Assembly: GCA_031772625.1 (NCBI GenBank)
Contig: CM062810.1
Coordinates: 708,401,584-708,465,583, forward strand
Origin: Pinus tabuliformis
Taxonomy: Eukaryota; Streptophyta; Pinopsida; Pinales; Pinaceae
Reading direction: 5' to 3'
Length of the DNA: 64,000 nt
The position numbers and the translations under genes are program-made. The notes beneath the pieces were generated by a model, which saw only the letters and a program-made list of their open reading frames with translations, ran no database searches and was not told where the DNA came from. Shown piece after piece: positions 45,306 to 57,860 of the stretch. Each line of letters starts with the position of its first letter. The first letter of the stretch is position 1.

Positions 45306-45996
45306 TGTTTTGCTCAACCACCCCTTTGGCTAGCCCATAGGTGGTTGGTGAGACAACCTATTCCTTCCTCCAAATGGCCAACAAGTTTGACCGCAACCAC
45401 TTGCCAGTGACAACACCTTCAACTAGAAATGAAGACATGATATCTTGCTTGTTGGCCTTCACCTCCTCAGGGTGATGCTCTCTAATGTTAGTGAAGAAGA
45501 ATTGGGACATTTGAAAAATCAGATCATCATGTCCTAGATCAAGCATGACTACATACAGCCTGTTCTTGGCCATGATGTCTAGGATCTTGAACCTCTTACC
45601 AAAGGTAGAGCTCTGGGTGTCATGCAGCCCCTGATAGCACTCCACAATCAACTAAAAGACCACCTTCATGATGCCATCGTTGTAGGGGATTAGAGGCGCC
45701 ACTATCCTCAGAATTTCACTAAGACATGAGGCTTTTGTAAGCTTGATCCTCTTACATGGATGCTCTAAGAATCTGGTTTGTATTAAAGCAAGCGTAGATG
45801 GCTTGAGAGCCCAATTTAAACTCCAATATGATTGTTCTACCTCAGAAAGATAGGATTCCAACATTGCTAGTGTGCGGAGGACATTTTTTAATCTCACAGT
45901 CTTCAAGTCTGATCCAAGTGCGAAGAGCCAATTTCCCACTTCTTTTTCCTTCTGTAATTCCCTTCGATGCCTCTATTGGAGCATAGTATGTACCTC
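45306..45996 (-). pseudogene. PDS5-like sister-chromatid cohesion protein fragment
   Basis: The minus-strand frame matches the N-terminal HEAT-repeat region of plant PDS5, a cohesin-associated regulator in the nucleus. Key segments: ESYLSEVEQSYWSLNWALKP, LIQTRFLEHPCKRIKLTKAS, CLSEILRIVAPLIPYNDGIM, FGKRFKILDIMAKNRLYVVM, LDLGHDDLIFQMSQFFFTNI and REHHPEEV. Expected residues such as PYNDDIMK and KVRSCVVMLDLE are clearly recognisable although mutated. In-frame stops occur at 45652-45654 and 45358-45360. About 200 of the more than 1000 residues of PDS5 are covered. No intron is visible, so it may be a retrocopy or a fragment captured by a mobile element. Identification is by memory of the family. 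Confidence 0.75.
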
Positions 45997-47147
45997 TCTT
46001 GAGAAAGGTCTGCTGTTCTACTTGGTTTTCTGGTGTATATCATAGTCCATTGAGGTGTTGTTCTGTTGGCTTATGAGGTGTTTCAAATACTCCATTGTTC
46101 ATCAACAAAGATATAATGCTTCTAACAGTACATGGCAATGACATCAAAACAACTCTCAGCCTCTCAATTAATACAGTAACCATGGATGTAAGCAGAACCA
46201 CATGACATACCTTAGCAGACTATTACAGGGTATACCCATCAACTTCTTCCATCAAATCTGCCTAACATATATGACAATATCTTCTATGGGAATTTACAAT
46301 AGGCAGTTTTTGACTCAATACAAGGTCCAGCAAAATATCTTACTGGTGTACATAAGATTCAGCTATAAATAGCTGTGAAAATAGGATATACAACTGATGA
46401 ATAACTGGGCAACAATGGTAATATTTAAATCTCAGACCTCTGTAATATCCCCACTTAGGAACTGTATTTTTCGAGTTTGAATGATCTATTTCACTGAGGA
46501 ATTTTCACAAACAGTTTGTAGACAATATGCTGCAGGTGACCTTTGACAAAGTAATGCACATAATAGAAGAACTTAGGAACAACTGATTTTATTCTGGCAT
46601 TGGAATTAGGGACATATATTGATATATTGTTTTAATAATAATGGCAGAGGTCAAGAAATGAAATACCAGTGAACAATAACTGCTGAGAATGAGCTTCAAA
46701 ATGTATCACCAACAATATAGTAGGTCCTCCACAGTAGCAATATATCCATGTGTATATGTATACAAGGCCTCAAAATGCAGAGATGAATGAGCAGTGTCAC
46801 AACTACCTCACAACCATACGTCCAACAAAACTCTAGCTAAGATATATTGCATATACTACACTGTCAAACTACCCAGGGGTGTTCAGGAGCTAATACACAG
46901 GTCCAACAGTATTTACCAGCTTGTAATAGCCCAAAAATTGTAGAATTTGTGGCCTTAGTAGGCAGCAAAAACCCTGCGTAGTGGATACTCCCTAGGAGCC
47001 ACACATACAACGAAGAAAGGGAAATTTGCAGCCCATCCTCCCTAAAGGTTCTATGTTCCTCTAGAAGAGCCTCCACGAACAAATCTTGAACTGACTAATA
47101 TAGATATGTTTATGAAACAAACTTGGTCCCTACAGGCATGAAAGTTT
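45997..47147. other. Stretch without recognisable genes
   Basis: AT-rich, with no coding frame carrying a known motif. A TGTAATATCCCCACTTAGG start near 46441 looks like a Gypsy LTR beginning, but I could not find the matching end or a second copy. It may hold further decayed Gypsy sequence. Confidence 0.4.
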
Positions 47148-48205
47148 TGTTAATTTTCCACTGCTCTATACTGTTACAATTACTTTAGCCCAATTCTTTA
47201 ACTTCAATTAGCAATCCATTAATCCTTCAGTAAACAATAGCAATTGTAGATAGAACAGTAATTGACAATGAGCAATAAGAGACAACAAGAGACACCAAGA
47301 TTTGGTCAAAGACCAGGGAAAAACCCCACAAGGGGGAAAACCCTTTGAAATTCCTCTTCTTATTAGATTGTCATATAATATTCAATAGAGTACAATAATC
47401 CAATTTCAACAATGAGTCAAAGTCAACCTTTCACTATCCAACTAGACAAACCAATATCCAACTAGTGATGAGCCTCAAACGTCAACTCCGGTCAACTGTC
47501 AAAGTCTGCAATTTCTGTGCAAGTCAACAGCAGTCAAACTGTGCCCTAACCATTCAAAGTCAATTGTCAGATCAGCCTTCCAAGAGGTTGGTTAACAAGC
47601 CACAAACTTGGCCTCAAATGCTAGTCAAAGTCCGCCCCAAACAGTCCAAGAAAACCCAGTCAAACTCTGTCAAAGGAGAGAGATTTTCTGCAGTCAATCC
47701 CCGTGGTCAAACCTGCAGTCAATGCCAGTCAAACAACCCATATCACCTTGGTTTTTGTGCAAGTCAACTTGGCCTCATGAAATCGGAGTTTTCGCAATCA
47801 AAGCAAGTCAAAAGATGAAATCAAACTTGGTCAAACAGTGGTCAAACCTTCCAGCAGAGAACTCAATGCAGAATTGCCTCCAAGACCCTTGCACGTGTGA
47901 ACCCAACCTGCAATATTTCAGAGTTGTACAAACCAATGAGAAGAGAAGAGAGTAGAATGTTGAGTTGATGTGATGCTCCAGAGTCCAAATGAGTCTCCTT
48001 GACTTGTATTTATAGGCGTTAAAGGAGGGCTAATTAGCCTCTTAGGCCGACCTTAACTTTTGTGTCAATGTGGGTTTCTTCACCAAAAGTATATTTTAAA
48101 TTTTTCCATAACCAAATTGAGTGCTTCCAAGGTCGATTTTGTGTCTCTTTGAATGAGGAATAATATCCAACGGAGGGAATTTGTTGATGAGCTGCCAAAT
48201 TAACA
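47148..48205 (-). repeat. 3' LTR of the truncated minus-strand Copia
   Basis: A 1058-bp LTR with inverted ends TGTTAATTT and AAATTAACA. CTCCCTCTCAGCGAGGG just inside (48206 on) is the reverse-complement polypurine tract. Its left third carries many GTCAA words (about 47410-47830). A U5-like GACCAGGGAAAAACCCCACA motif lies at about 47310-47335. Confidence 0.78.
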
Positions 48206-48879
48206 CTCCCTCTCAGCGAGGGAGAAATTTCTGACTGCATAGTAGGTCCCATCACAAATGTTTTATCATCATCAAATCAAATGTCTCTGCTTATTTGTAC
48301 TTCATCTATTAAACACTCGAATCTAAAAAAAAGGAATTTGACATCATAGGGAAGCTTAAGCTACAACCCTCTATCCAATGACAATTGGGCGAGATCCATC
48401 TACCAGCAAGGATCACATCCATTCTATTGTCTTGTCAACAGGTGAGATCAAATTGCTATATATAGGGTAGAGATCACAACCATCCCAATGTCTGCTGATC
48501 TTCCCAAGTTGACCCTTAAGAGTCAAGTGGTAGAACCCCTGCATCCTCTATACTTGAGGAAGATCCACTTGCTATGCAAGGATCACACCTACTCAAGTCT
48601 TCTCAACCCATTGGCCAGATGGGAAGGCAATACCAACAAGCCCCGCTTGTGGGTAGGATGCATATTGGGGTATACACTATCAATCATGATAGGGGAGATA
48701 CCCATCTTGTCATAAGTGACAAGGATGACGCACACCCTATGGTGACAATAGGTGAGATCCACTTACCTCAGAGGTTACGGATCACAACCATCCTATTTTC
48801 GAAAGATACCTCAAGCCCAGAAGCTCTCAGGTTCAATTACTCTCCCTGTGAGCTCAAATAGGGGGGGAAGAGCATAGCT

Positions 48880-49526
48880 CAGTGTTCTTGAACAATCGAG
48901 ACCCTTACCCGAGAGGGTCACATCCATCAGACCAAGCTGCTCTCTGAAGACAAAGAACTTCCCTTTTGGCAAATCCTTGGTGAGAATGTTCGCCATCTGC
49001 TCATCTGTCGATATGTGGTGGAGTCTTACTGCTCCTCTTTGTACCACGTCTCGAATGTAGTGGTACCTGATCTCAATGTGCTTGGACTTGTCATGAAATA
49101 CAAGATTCTCTGCCAATCGGATCCCAATTATTTTGTCACAATATATCACAATAGTATCCAAGACCTGCTCAAATAGCTCTCCAAAGAGATTTCTCAACTA
49201 CACTGCCTCATAGCTAGCCATGCTAGCAGCTATGTATTCTACCTCAGCCATGCTTAAAGCTATGAACTTTTGTTTCGTGCTCATCCAAGATATCACAGCA
49301 GATCACAAGCTGAAGCAAAACCCTGACATGCTTTTCATATCAATAATGTTTTAGCCCAATCAACATAAGTATATCCATGGAGTCGTACATCTCCGACAGA
49401 ATATCTCAAACCAAGGTTAATAGTCCCATGTAAGTATCTCAAAACGTGTTTGGAAGCAACCTATTGTGCAAAGCATATGTATGGATGAGTGTTCATAAGG
49501 AACATCAATGCCCCAATCGGTTGTCT
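48880..49526 (-). CDS. Copia RNase H C-terminal part (fossil)
   Basis: The minus-strand sequence has LFGELFEQVLDTIVIYCDK, FHDKSKHIEIRYHYIRD and LHHISTDEQMANILTKDLPKG, the conserved end of Copia RNase H. Upstream, weaker sequence covers the SWMSTKQKFIALS-type region to about 49526, where similarity ends abruptly. Confidence 0.8.
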
Positions 49527-52374
49527 ATACTCAGAAGGATTTGTTTTCACACAATCTAGTAGGGGTCCTAGGAGGGGTGCCTAAGGGACAACTACTAGAC
49601 CAAATGACAACAATGGGACAAAGACCCACTGTCACCTTAGTCAATGTCCCTTGCTCTTTACGGACTTTCAACGATGGGAGGAGTCTCAATATGAGGGAAA
49701 TCACTAAGATGATAGGATCATTGGCTAGGTATGGAGTGATTTCCAAGGCCCATTCAGAGGAGAGGCTCAAATAATGGCTCAATTGCTTCAAATAGAAGTT
49801 AATGGCTCTCCAAGAAAGGCTTATAAGGAAACATAAACCTAGGAGAAAAAGGTTATTCAATTAAGAAAGGTTACTCCTAGACCACAAGCTTCCTAAGGAG
49901 GCAAGATCTCTCTTAGGGTTTTGTAAGATAACGACCATATAGAGGTTTGGGGCCACAAGAGAGACCTAGGACAATCCAAGCAAGGCATACGACTAGAAGA
50001 TGATTTTCAAAGAGATAGCTATGTTAAGCAAGGATGAGAAAAGTCAACAAATGATTGACTTTGTTTGAGTTTTCAAAAGCATGTGACCTTTAGAATGCCG
50101 CTAACCAAAGAAGTTCAAGATCAAATCCAAAACTTGAGCTAGGGTCTGAGTTTTCTCTCAAACTAGCTATGAGAATTGCCTCAAAATTTGAGGGTCACTA
50201 GAGATGGCGATAGCGCAATAGTCTATCCAATTAGTTTTCCAATGTCATCCCTCTAATGCAATTCGCACAAGGCCCTAACTAGCCATCTAGGGTTAGGGCA
50301 AAAATTTAAGAGGAGAAGAAAAGGGTAAAGAGGGTGATTACCAATTTCGCTTGAATTAGTGCCTTATTCTTGGGTTATGGAGTCTATGTGATTTGATATT
50401 CGGCTAAAATTTGTCTTCAAGGAGGCTAAATTGTGATGCCCTAGCAATCAATCATTAGTATTTACCCACCCAAGATCAATGGACTGTCATGGAACAAAAC
50501 AATTTCTAGTCTACTAGGAACATTCATCCACTTGCCATTCAATGAATCATACGCACAAATTTGCAATCTAACAATCTTCAAAAATGATATTCAACAATTA
50601 AGGTATAAAGCAAAAAGCTAGATGCGTAATTTCCACACATTAGACATGATTGCATGAATATCTTTCAACAAAGAAGTACTTACAAATAGCAAGAGATATA
50701 TCTGATCTAATGTCAAGATAGCGGCTCCAAGAAAGAACAAAATTCAACTCCCAAAAATATCGAAATGCATCAAAAGAGCTCCAATTCACATCCAAGAACA
50801 AATGAAAATTCTCAAGAATAGATCTCCAAGTCAAGTGATGATGAGTTACAAATGAGGTTGTCCTTTTATTTATACGAGCCTCCACAAGTTCGATTTGGTT
50901 TAATTAGCCTAATAAGCCCCCAAAATGACTTTAATGTGCAAAATAACAACCTTATTGGTGACAAGCCCACCAAATAGCTCAAAAGTACAAAATAAGCCTT
51001 CCTAATGAGGCCGAAATGATAAAATAATGGTGCAAAAGGGTTGTTGGAAGGCCTAGATAAGTCCTCCATGTGCCAAGATGAAGAGGAGGGTTCTCAAAAT
51101 GATGACCAAGGGGGTGGCCCCTTGGTTTCCAAGCAAAACATCTGTGGTGCTCCCAAGTGGTTGTGGGGCACAATGAATGGTTTCATGGGTCTCCAACTAG
51201 ATCAAACATATCGATGCTCCATCAATAGGGGTTAGAATAATGATACAAGCCCTCCCATGTCTCTCTGAATGAGACAAAACCCCCTCTAGGGCCTGGATTA
51301 ACTGCTAAGTGTCTAGTGCAAGTATGTGGCTGATTGGGCGATGTGGTCCAAGTGCATCATCATCTTTGTATAACTGGGGCACTAGCAAGCAATATGTGGT
51401 GCTAAAGAAGCCCATGGCATGGTAATCAATGCTTTGTTGTGGTGGGGCCCCATGGCTCTCAACACTCACCCTACAAGTGCCATTATGACCCTTTGGGGAG
51501 GGCTTATACGGAGACCAAGTCCAAATGGAGGCCCACCTGCAATATTGTTTAATATCCAATGCATCTCCTCACCTTCCAGTACAACAATCTATTAGTGCAG
51601 TTGAGTAAAAAAGCTTACAAACCAGGGGCAAAAGTGGACACTTCATAGTGGCATGCCCTTCCAAATGTGATTTAGAGTGTACAAGTGTCACCAAGCTTGA
51701 CAAGAGAGGTTAATAAATGATCCTATTAGGTAGTTTCAACCTCTAAGGGAGTAATAGGTCCATGGTACATCTGTCAAATGAAAGGTGTCATGTGAAATAA
51801 TGGTGGAATGGAGTGGGGCAATAGGGAAGGCTCCAAGTCACACGCCATGGTACAAGGGTAGCTATAATGAGGGAAGCATACACATTGGGTGCATGAATGT
51901 GGGAGGGAGAAATCGTGGTACATGAGTTACTCCAACCTTATGTTTTTCCACCCTTCTTCATATGCCTTTTACCTTTTATTGTTTTTTCTTTCTTTTAAAT
52001 CCTCGGGGCTCCACGGGATGAGAGCATGATGTGTATGATAAAGCAGTGAATACCCCTTAAGGTTGGGCAGTTCACCACCCACCAGGGGTTGGGACAATCA
52101 TGGGTTCCTTAATGATGCAAGGGACTCAAATAGTGGCCCTAGGAACCAGGGTGATGGCCATAATGATAAAGGGTAGAGCTCATGTTTGGCTTTTGCCCAT
52201 GTGCTAAATTCTTATGTCCTGACCATCTTTTGCATTTTGTGGTACATTTCCTATTGTAAGTGGCCAAATTATGCTTTTAACTTTCTTTTTAGTTGCATCA
52301 ACCTTCGAGGCAACATTCCAGGCTCGACCCAAAATGTGGACAAGGGGAGGGGGAGGCTAACTCCTTGTGGACCC
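49527..52374. repeat. Unclassified noncoding repeat, copy B, with the LINE-free site
   Basis: This is a full-length counterpart of 13318-18580 minus its LINE, about 2.85 kb. Matching blocks run from AGGGGTCCTAGGA at the left to GGCTCGACCCA...TGTGGACAAGGGG and GTGGACCC at the right. The site corresponding to the LINE insertion reads AACAACCTTATTGGTGACA (about 50946 on). No coding content was recognised. Confidence 0.8.
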
Positions 52375-52387
52375 AATCGACAAATGT

Positions 52388-54226
52388 TGTTAAAATTGTC
52401 AACTAGGATCAAACTCCATGTGGGTATACTTATTCATGGTAGCTGATATTTTTCTTGGATTCCTCTCATTGAGAGGTGTAGGATTGATCTAAAGATCATC
52501 CAATTCTGATAAGTATTCATGGAGATATGCGTTTATTTGTGTTATGGGACAATTCGTCAAGGTCGGCCAGCAACCAAATTGCCCCCACTTGTGCTAAATG
52601 TTTTAGTATAAAAAGAGGTCGCTTGCTAGTCATTTTCACTCGCACTCTTCTTGTGATCTCTTCCTCTCCACTTGTCTTTGGGTTTTGGTGGGAGGAGAGA
52701 TCCTAAGAGACAATGTTGCTCTAATGGAGAAGGCTCTATGCTATCATGGAGAAGGCTAAACGCTAATATGAAGCAAGCCCTAAACGCTATCCTAATGATG
52801 CCCTAAACGCAGTCATGAAGGCAGAATGTCCTAGCCGCGGGTCTTAATGGAGTTTATGTAGCAGAGGAGACCTGTCCACGTAGCAAAAAGATGTCACCTA
52901 ACCACAGTCACTAGAAGCCTCTATGCTGCCCTAAAATGAAGGTTCTATGCAAGGTAATGTAGGATCCTTTCACGCTGGACAGAGGAGCCCTTAACTACCC
53001 CTAATAGCAGTCATAATGAAAGCTCGGAAATTGCCATAGCCGCAGCAAGAGAGGGAGGCTCTAAGACAGCATGGAGGAGGCTTGAGATCCTCGTTGGAGG
53101 CCAAGTTAACCGTTGGAGTGGTTTGTTTTTGGGTCACTTTGATGGAGGCCAAGAGGCTGTCTTGGATGCTGCAGGCTGTTCTTGAGGGCCGAAGGCATGA
53201 GGAGTTGTTTCATGGGGTTAGAACCCTTGGAAAGGGCTACCGCAGCAAGGGATAGGCTTGCTGTAGCAAGCTGCAGTCTACGTTAAGGCCAACAAGGAGG
53301 GCGTAAGGCCTAGTTGTGACTGTTGGGGTATGACAAGCCAATGTGGGGTTTAGGAGTGCTGGAGAAGGGTGACTGTATCCTTGGGAGGGATGTTGCAGCT
53401 GATGTGTGAGGGCTGGTAGGACTGTCATTGATGCCCTAACTAGTCCATGACCACATTGTGAAGGCTGTCCAATCTGCTGCTACCAGCAATGCAACAAACA
53501 GAGAATCCCCTAACAATGAACTAATGTAGTGCAACAACATGATATGATAAGATGTGACAACATTGTAATAAGGTGCAGCATGATGTTGAATGCTGTTGCA
53601 TGATGATGGGCATAGTGATGAAGTGTAGCATAGCATGATGTGTGCAGCACAAGTGTAACAAAGTGCAGCACAATGATGATGAATGCTGCAATGAGATGCA
53701 ACATAATGAGTACAGTGAGGTGCAGCATGATGATAAGGTGCAACAGTATGATGAGTGCAGCATACTAATGAGGTCCAACATGCTGATTGGGTGCAACTCA
53801 GTGAGGTACAACACAATGAGGTGCATCATGGTGATGGACTCACCTTGTAGGATTAGTAGAAGCAATATGTCTTCACCGGAGTTCAGATCAACTACCTCAT
53901 GTGTTATCTTCATAAAGAAGATATTTGCTCTTATTTTGATAAGTCAAAAGGTTGTCTTCGGTGTATATGTCCTATCTCTCTCTCTGCTAAACTATTGAAG
54001 AACATAAGAAGAATTGATCAAGGGTTTCCCCACATTGGGGTTTGTCTTTGACTGGCGCCACATCTTGTGTCCTCTTGTCTTGGCTTGTTTTCTGCGATTT
54101 ATGTTTATGTTCTATCTACATTTTGCTATCATGCTAAATGTGATTGCTAATCTGAAATTGATATTGAGCTAAAATGGAAAATTGAAGTAAATTTGCTCTC
54201 ATCATAGAACATACCTAAAATTAACA
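52388..54226 (+). repeat. 5' LTR of the second Copia family member
   Basis: An 1839-bp LTR, TGTTAAAATTG to TTAACA. TATA box TATAAAAAG lies at 52617-52625. The middle holds a block rich in GCTATC/CCCTAAACGC words and then a long ATGATG/TGCAGCA-rich tract (about 53515-53850). Short frames in that tract arise from low complexity. A short hairpin, CCCCA-cat-TGGGG, lies at 54028-54040. Confidence 0.87.
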
Positions 54227-54244
54227 TGGTATTAGAGGTGAGGT
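54227..54244 (+). promoter_or_regulatory. Primer-binding site of the second Copia family member
   Basis: TGGTATTAGAGGTGAGG abuts the LTR. It is the initiator tRNA-Met type with one change from TGGTATCAGAG. Confidence 0.85.
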
Positions 54245-55262
54245 GAAGACAAAGCCCAAGTAAGAGTGAAAGAGCAATCACCGAAGACAGTTGGACACGG
54301 TCAAAAGACTCAATGGGTTCCTCATCCCACTTCAAATTCACCAAGGGTGAAGTCGAATCAAAGAAGATTATCAAAGTGGCGTAGTGGAAGCATCTGGTGG
54401 CCTACCTACAGGTCACTTCAATGGGAAGTCCGGATCTAAGAAGAAGGAAAGGCAGATGCCTTGCTTGCAATAAGTTTGGCCACTATGCAAAGGAGTGTCC
54501 GAATAGAAGGGACACATCACTTGATGATGATAACAATCATTCCAGCGACATCTTCAATGATTGAAGGAATGACAGGTACAATGGCAAAGGAAAAAGGAAT
54601 GCAGGTCATCAAGGAAATGGCAGACTCTTCAAGAAAGCAAGGAACTCCAGGTATGAAGAATCAAATGTTGCTTCTGAGTATTATCTTATGTCGGTCTCTT
54701 TCAGACTCTTTGGGAATCTAGCTTATTGATAGTAGTGCTTCAAGGAACTTCATCGAATACAAGGGAGCTCTCTCTAATTTGATAGAGAAGGAGACAATCA
54801 TGGAGATTATTCTTGGAGACAATGCCACCTATCGCGGTAAGGGTGTAGTGAATGTTACCCCTCAATTGAATGAGGGTAAACGATTCCACCTATCCCAGAA
54901 AGGGTGTAGGGAATGTTACCCCTTAATTGAATGAGGTTAACACGATTCATTTACAAGAAGTTCTTTATGTACCTAATCCCAAGAAGAACCTGGTGTCCAT
55001 TTCGGTAATGGAAGACAAAGGTTACAAGGTGGCATTCATTGATGGAAAGGTACGTGTTTGGAAAAGGAATATTAAAGATGCTTTTACTCTTGGGTTTAAT
55101 ATTGGAAATTTGTATCAAGTTGCAGAGAGTCCATTGGGGACAATGTCGTCTGACACATCTCTTCTATGGCACAGAGGTTTGCCCATCTCAAATATAAGGC
55201 CCTACTTGATGTAAGACAGATGGTGACAAGGATACCTGAATTCAAAGAAGAGCATGAAGGTA
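54245..55262 (+). CDS. Copia gag end, protease and pre-integrase region (fossil)
   Basis: Contains the zinc knuckle CLACNKFGHYAKEC near 54464-54505, a basic Arg/Lys/Gly stretch, protease-like sequence near 54720-54850, then NTIHLQEVLYVPNPKKNLVS and VMEDKGYKVAFIDGK, typical of the segment before integrase. Most of gag before the knuckle is missing. It stops at the target site of the gag-only element. Confidence 0.78.
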
Positions 55263-55267
55263 CATGT

Positions 55268-56340
55268 TGTTGAAGTTTCTAATTTTACTTAGCTAGAAAC
55301 CCTCCATGCACTTTATCTGATTTATTCCTACCTACTTGTTATTTTCCTTAACAAGTTATTTACAATGTAAATACTGAAAATAAACACTAGTGCATGCTCA
55401 ACATATTACAGATCAACAACTAAAAGAAATAGAAACAAACACACCATATGACATCGTTATTTTTGGACTAATGTCCCTGGAAACACCCAATGTGGGAAAA
55501 CCGGTGCAGCTATCTGAGGGTTTTCTTATTAAGCAATATCAAAGTACAATCTGGGTGCCGAAATTGGCCTACCCAACAGAGAATTTCCTTAGTAGTAATA
55601 CCTTTCAGTTTCTGACAAATCTACTAGCTGAATTCCTGGATAATCCTTCCGGCAGCTACTTAGCACCAATATGCCCCAGAAACCCCAACGTTTGTCCAAT
55701 CTGGACTGCGTCAGCCTCTCCTAGACTAGCGTTGGCCCTGCGTCAGCCCCATGAGGCCATGCATTAGCTCTATGAGGCTATTGGCCCCTCTGGTGCTCTG
55801 CGCAACACTTAGCTGCCTCTACGTGGCCCTGCGTGAGCACTGGCTGCTCCTGCGTCTCTCTCTCCGGTTGCTCTGCTGCTATCCTGGTACTATCTCTGCC
55901 TCTCTGTCTCTCTATACTCAATGCCCCTTAGTTGCTCTCCCGATCACTGATTCTATCTCTCTTAGCAAACCCCGCTCTAGAGAATAGAATGACTGATCAC
56001 TCTAGTGTACTCTCCAAGTGACCCTCAAGCCTCCTCTTATACTTTTCCTATTGACATCTCAACGGCCGAGATTAAGTCCCTAATCAACGACTAAGATTAG
56101 ATCTGGCTTGATCCATGTCTTTTGGACCACTCTAACACAGATTCATATTAATACACATTAATATTTTATTTTCCCTAAGTTTAGACTTAGGGACTCCATT
56201 AAAAATATTAATTATTTTAATATTTCCTAATCTATTTAGAATCTGTCCAAACCATTTCTGGGTATTGGAGATCTCATGTGCCCCAACCTCTCCACCAAAT
56301 TTTGTGGCTAGAGCACATCTGATGCTACCCCAAATCAACA
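55268..56340 (-). repeat. 3' LTR (element sense) of the second gag-only Copia-type element
   Basis: A 1073-bp LTR, TGTTGAAGTTTC to ATCAACA, with CTCCCTTTTAG (reverse-complement polypurine tract) just inside. The minus-strand TATAAGAGG box lies near 56035. Confidence 0.9.
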
Positions 56341-57049
56341 CTCCCTTTTAGTGAGGACTATGCTCTAGCAATACTCCTCACTGAGTATTGGCATCGGTAC
56401 CTGTGCTGATGCTAGGCCTTCCTGCCCAACATCCTCTGCACTGCTGCATCTTGTACTGCTGCCCATGTTTCTGCCACTGTCACTGCTGCATATATATGAC
56501 AGCTCCCTCTGCATCCGTGTTGCTTCTGGTCCTTCCTCCCAGCACTGCATCTGCACTACACCTCCTTTCATCATGTTGCATCATGCTGCCCACTGCTGCA
56601 CTCCAACTCAGTTACTGAGAAGTAAGTAACTGATCTCCCAACTGACCTCCCTGTTGGGCTAGAAACACCCACTGATGTTGAAGCCCCCTCTGCTGCTGAC
56701 AAGTGCTCCCTCTCTGACCTCTGCGTTGCTGTAACAACTCCTTGCATCTCGCACCGTTGCACACCTCTTTGTGCCATCCTGCACTGGTGCAACACTCCTG
56801 TGCCTCTCGCACTGTTGTAGCCTGCTAACCTCGTGTTGTCTCGGGACTCCTGCACTGTAGCTCTCTCTGTCGCTCCATCTGCATCCGTCTCTACCCACTC
56901 AGCTAGTCCTGCTACTCTTCGACGGGGCTCCAGTAGCAAGGTTTAATACAAGAGGCTGGGTACCTCAAGGATCCTACCCCTCATCACCTATAGTCCATCT
57001 AAATACAGCTCGATGTCTCCCCACTTCCGCTCAAGTGGCGTGTGTGCAC

Positions 57050-57860
57050 TCATGGCACAGTGATTGTCTGTCAAAACTTCCTTCTCTGCCCGTGTTGGCG
57101 TTGCCTTAGTCTCGGAAGACTCTCCCTTACTCTTTTTCCTTAGACATTGGGTCGCATAATGACCCAGCACCCCACAGTGGAAGCACTTGATCTTGGAGAG
57201 ATCTTTCTTCTTTCGCTTCTCTTTCTTTCCCTCAGATGCTAGGGCCACATCCTCCTCCTCCTGCTTGACCTTGATCCCTTTGCTGCTGCTACCTGTCTTC
57301 GACTGCCGTCTGATATCTTCCTGGCGAAGAGCTGCACACATCTCGTCCCAAGGTGGGAGAGTCCCTCTACCCAGGATACTCTGGACAAATACTTCCCAAT
57401 CTTTTGAGACAGCATTCAGGGCTGTCCTCACCATATGCTCCTGATCCAGTGTCACTCCTATAACAGTCAAATGGTCTCATATCTCATTCAGTCCTCCGAG
57501 GAAGGTGTCAATCGATTGACCCTTCTTCATCTGATACGACCTCATCTGATTCTCCAGCAGCATCCTTCTCCGTATAGAAGTACGCTGGTACAACTTCTTG
57601 AGAGCCTCCCACATCTCAAGTGTCATTTCCTTCTCGGTTATATGTGGTACCACATGATTCTTGACCTCATCAAGGATAATTCACTTGGCCCTCGCCATCG
57701 CCTCCTCGTACTTGTCATTATCATTGGGATCGAGTGGGACAGCTATTACCTTCAAGGCGAAGTTCTTGACACAATTCCTATCAAGCACTGATAATATTCT
57801 GGCCTTCTAGACTGTGAAGTTCGATGCCCCGTCCAGTCTATCCCAGTCTCTTACCCTGTG
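57050..57860 (-). CDS. Gag of the second gag-only element (fossil)
   Basis: Minus-strand gag with HMVRTALNAVSKDWEVFVQS, LRQEDIRRQSKTGSSSKG, a Lys-rich stretch and the zinc knuckle CFHCGVLGHYATQC at about 57145-57186. After the knuckle about 50 further residues follow with no protease motif. The upstream end of gag is near 57860 (SSLDG and KARIL-like sequence). It matches the gag at 41100-41900. Confidence 0.82.

Larger units (their letters stand above)
47148..49526 (-). mobile_element. 3' remnant of a minus-strand Copia (fossil)
   Basis: Only the last part of the element survives: RNase H (about 48880-49526), a noncoding 3' region and the 3' LTR at 47148-48205. It is cut off in RNase H where the unclassified repeat copy B begins, so everything upstream is missing. 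The 3' region contains repeated GATCCACTTGC or GGATCAC words. Several breaks. Confidence 0.8.

Noticed and set aside
53510-53998. Several Cys/His/Met-rich frames of 77-130 residues
   Set aside because: They arise from ATGATG and TGCAGCA low-complexity sequence in an LTR and differ completely between frames.
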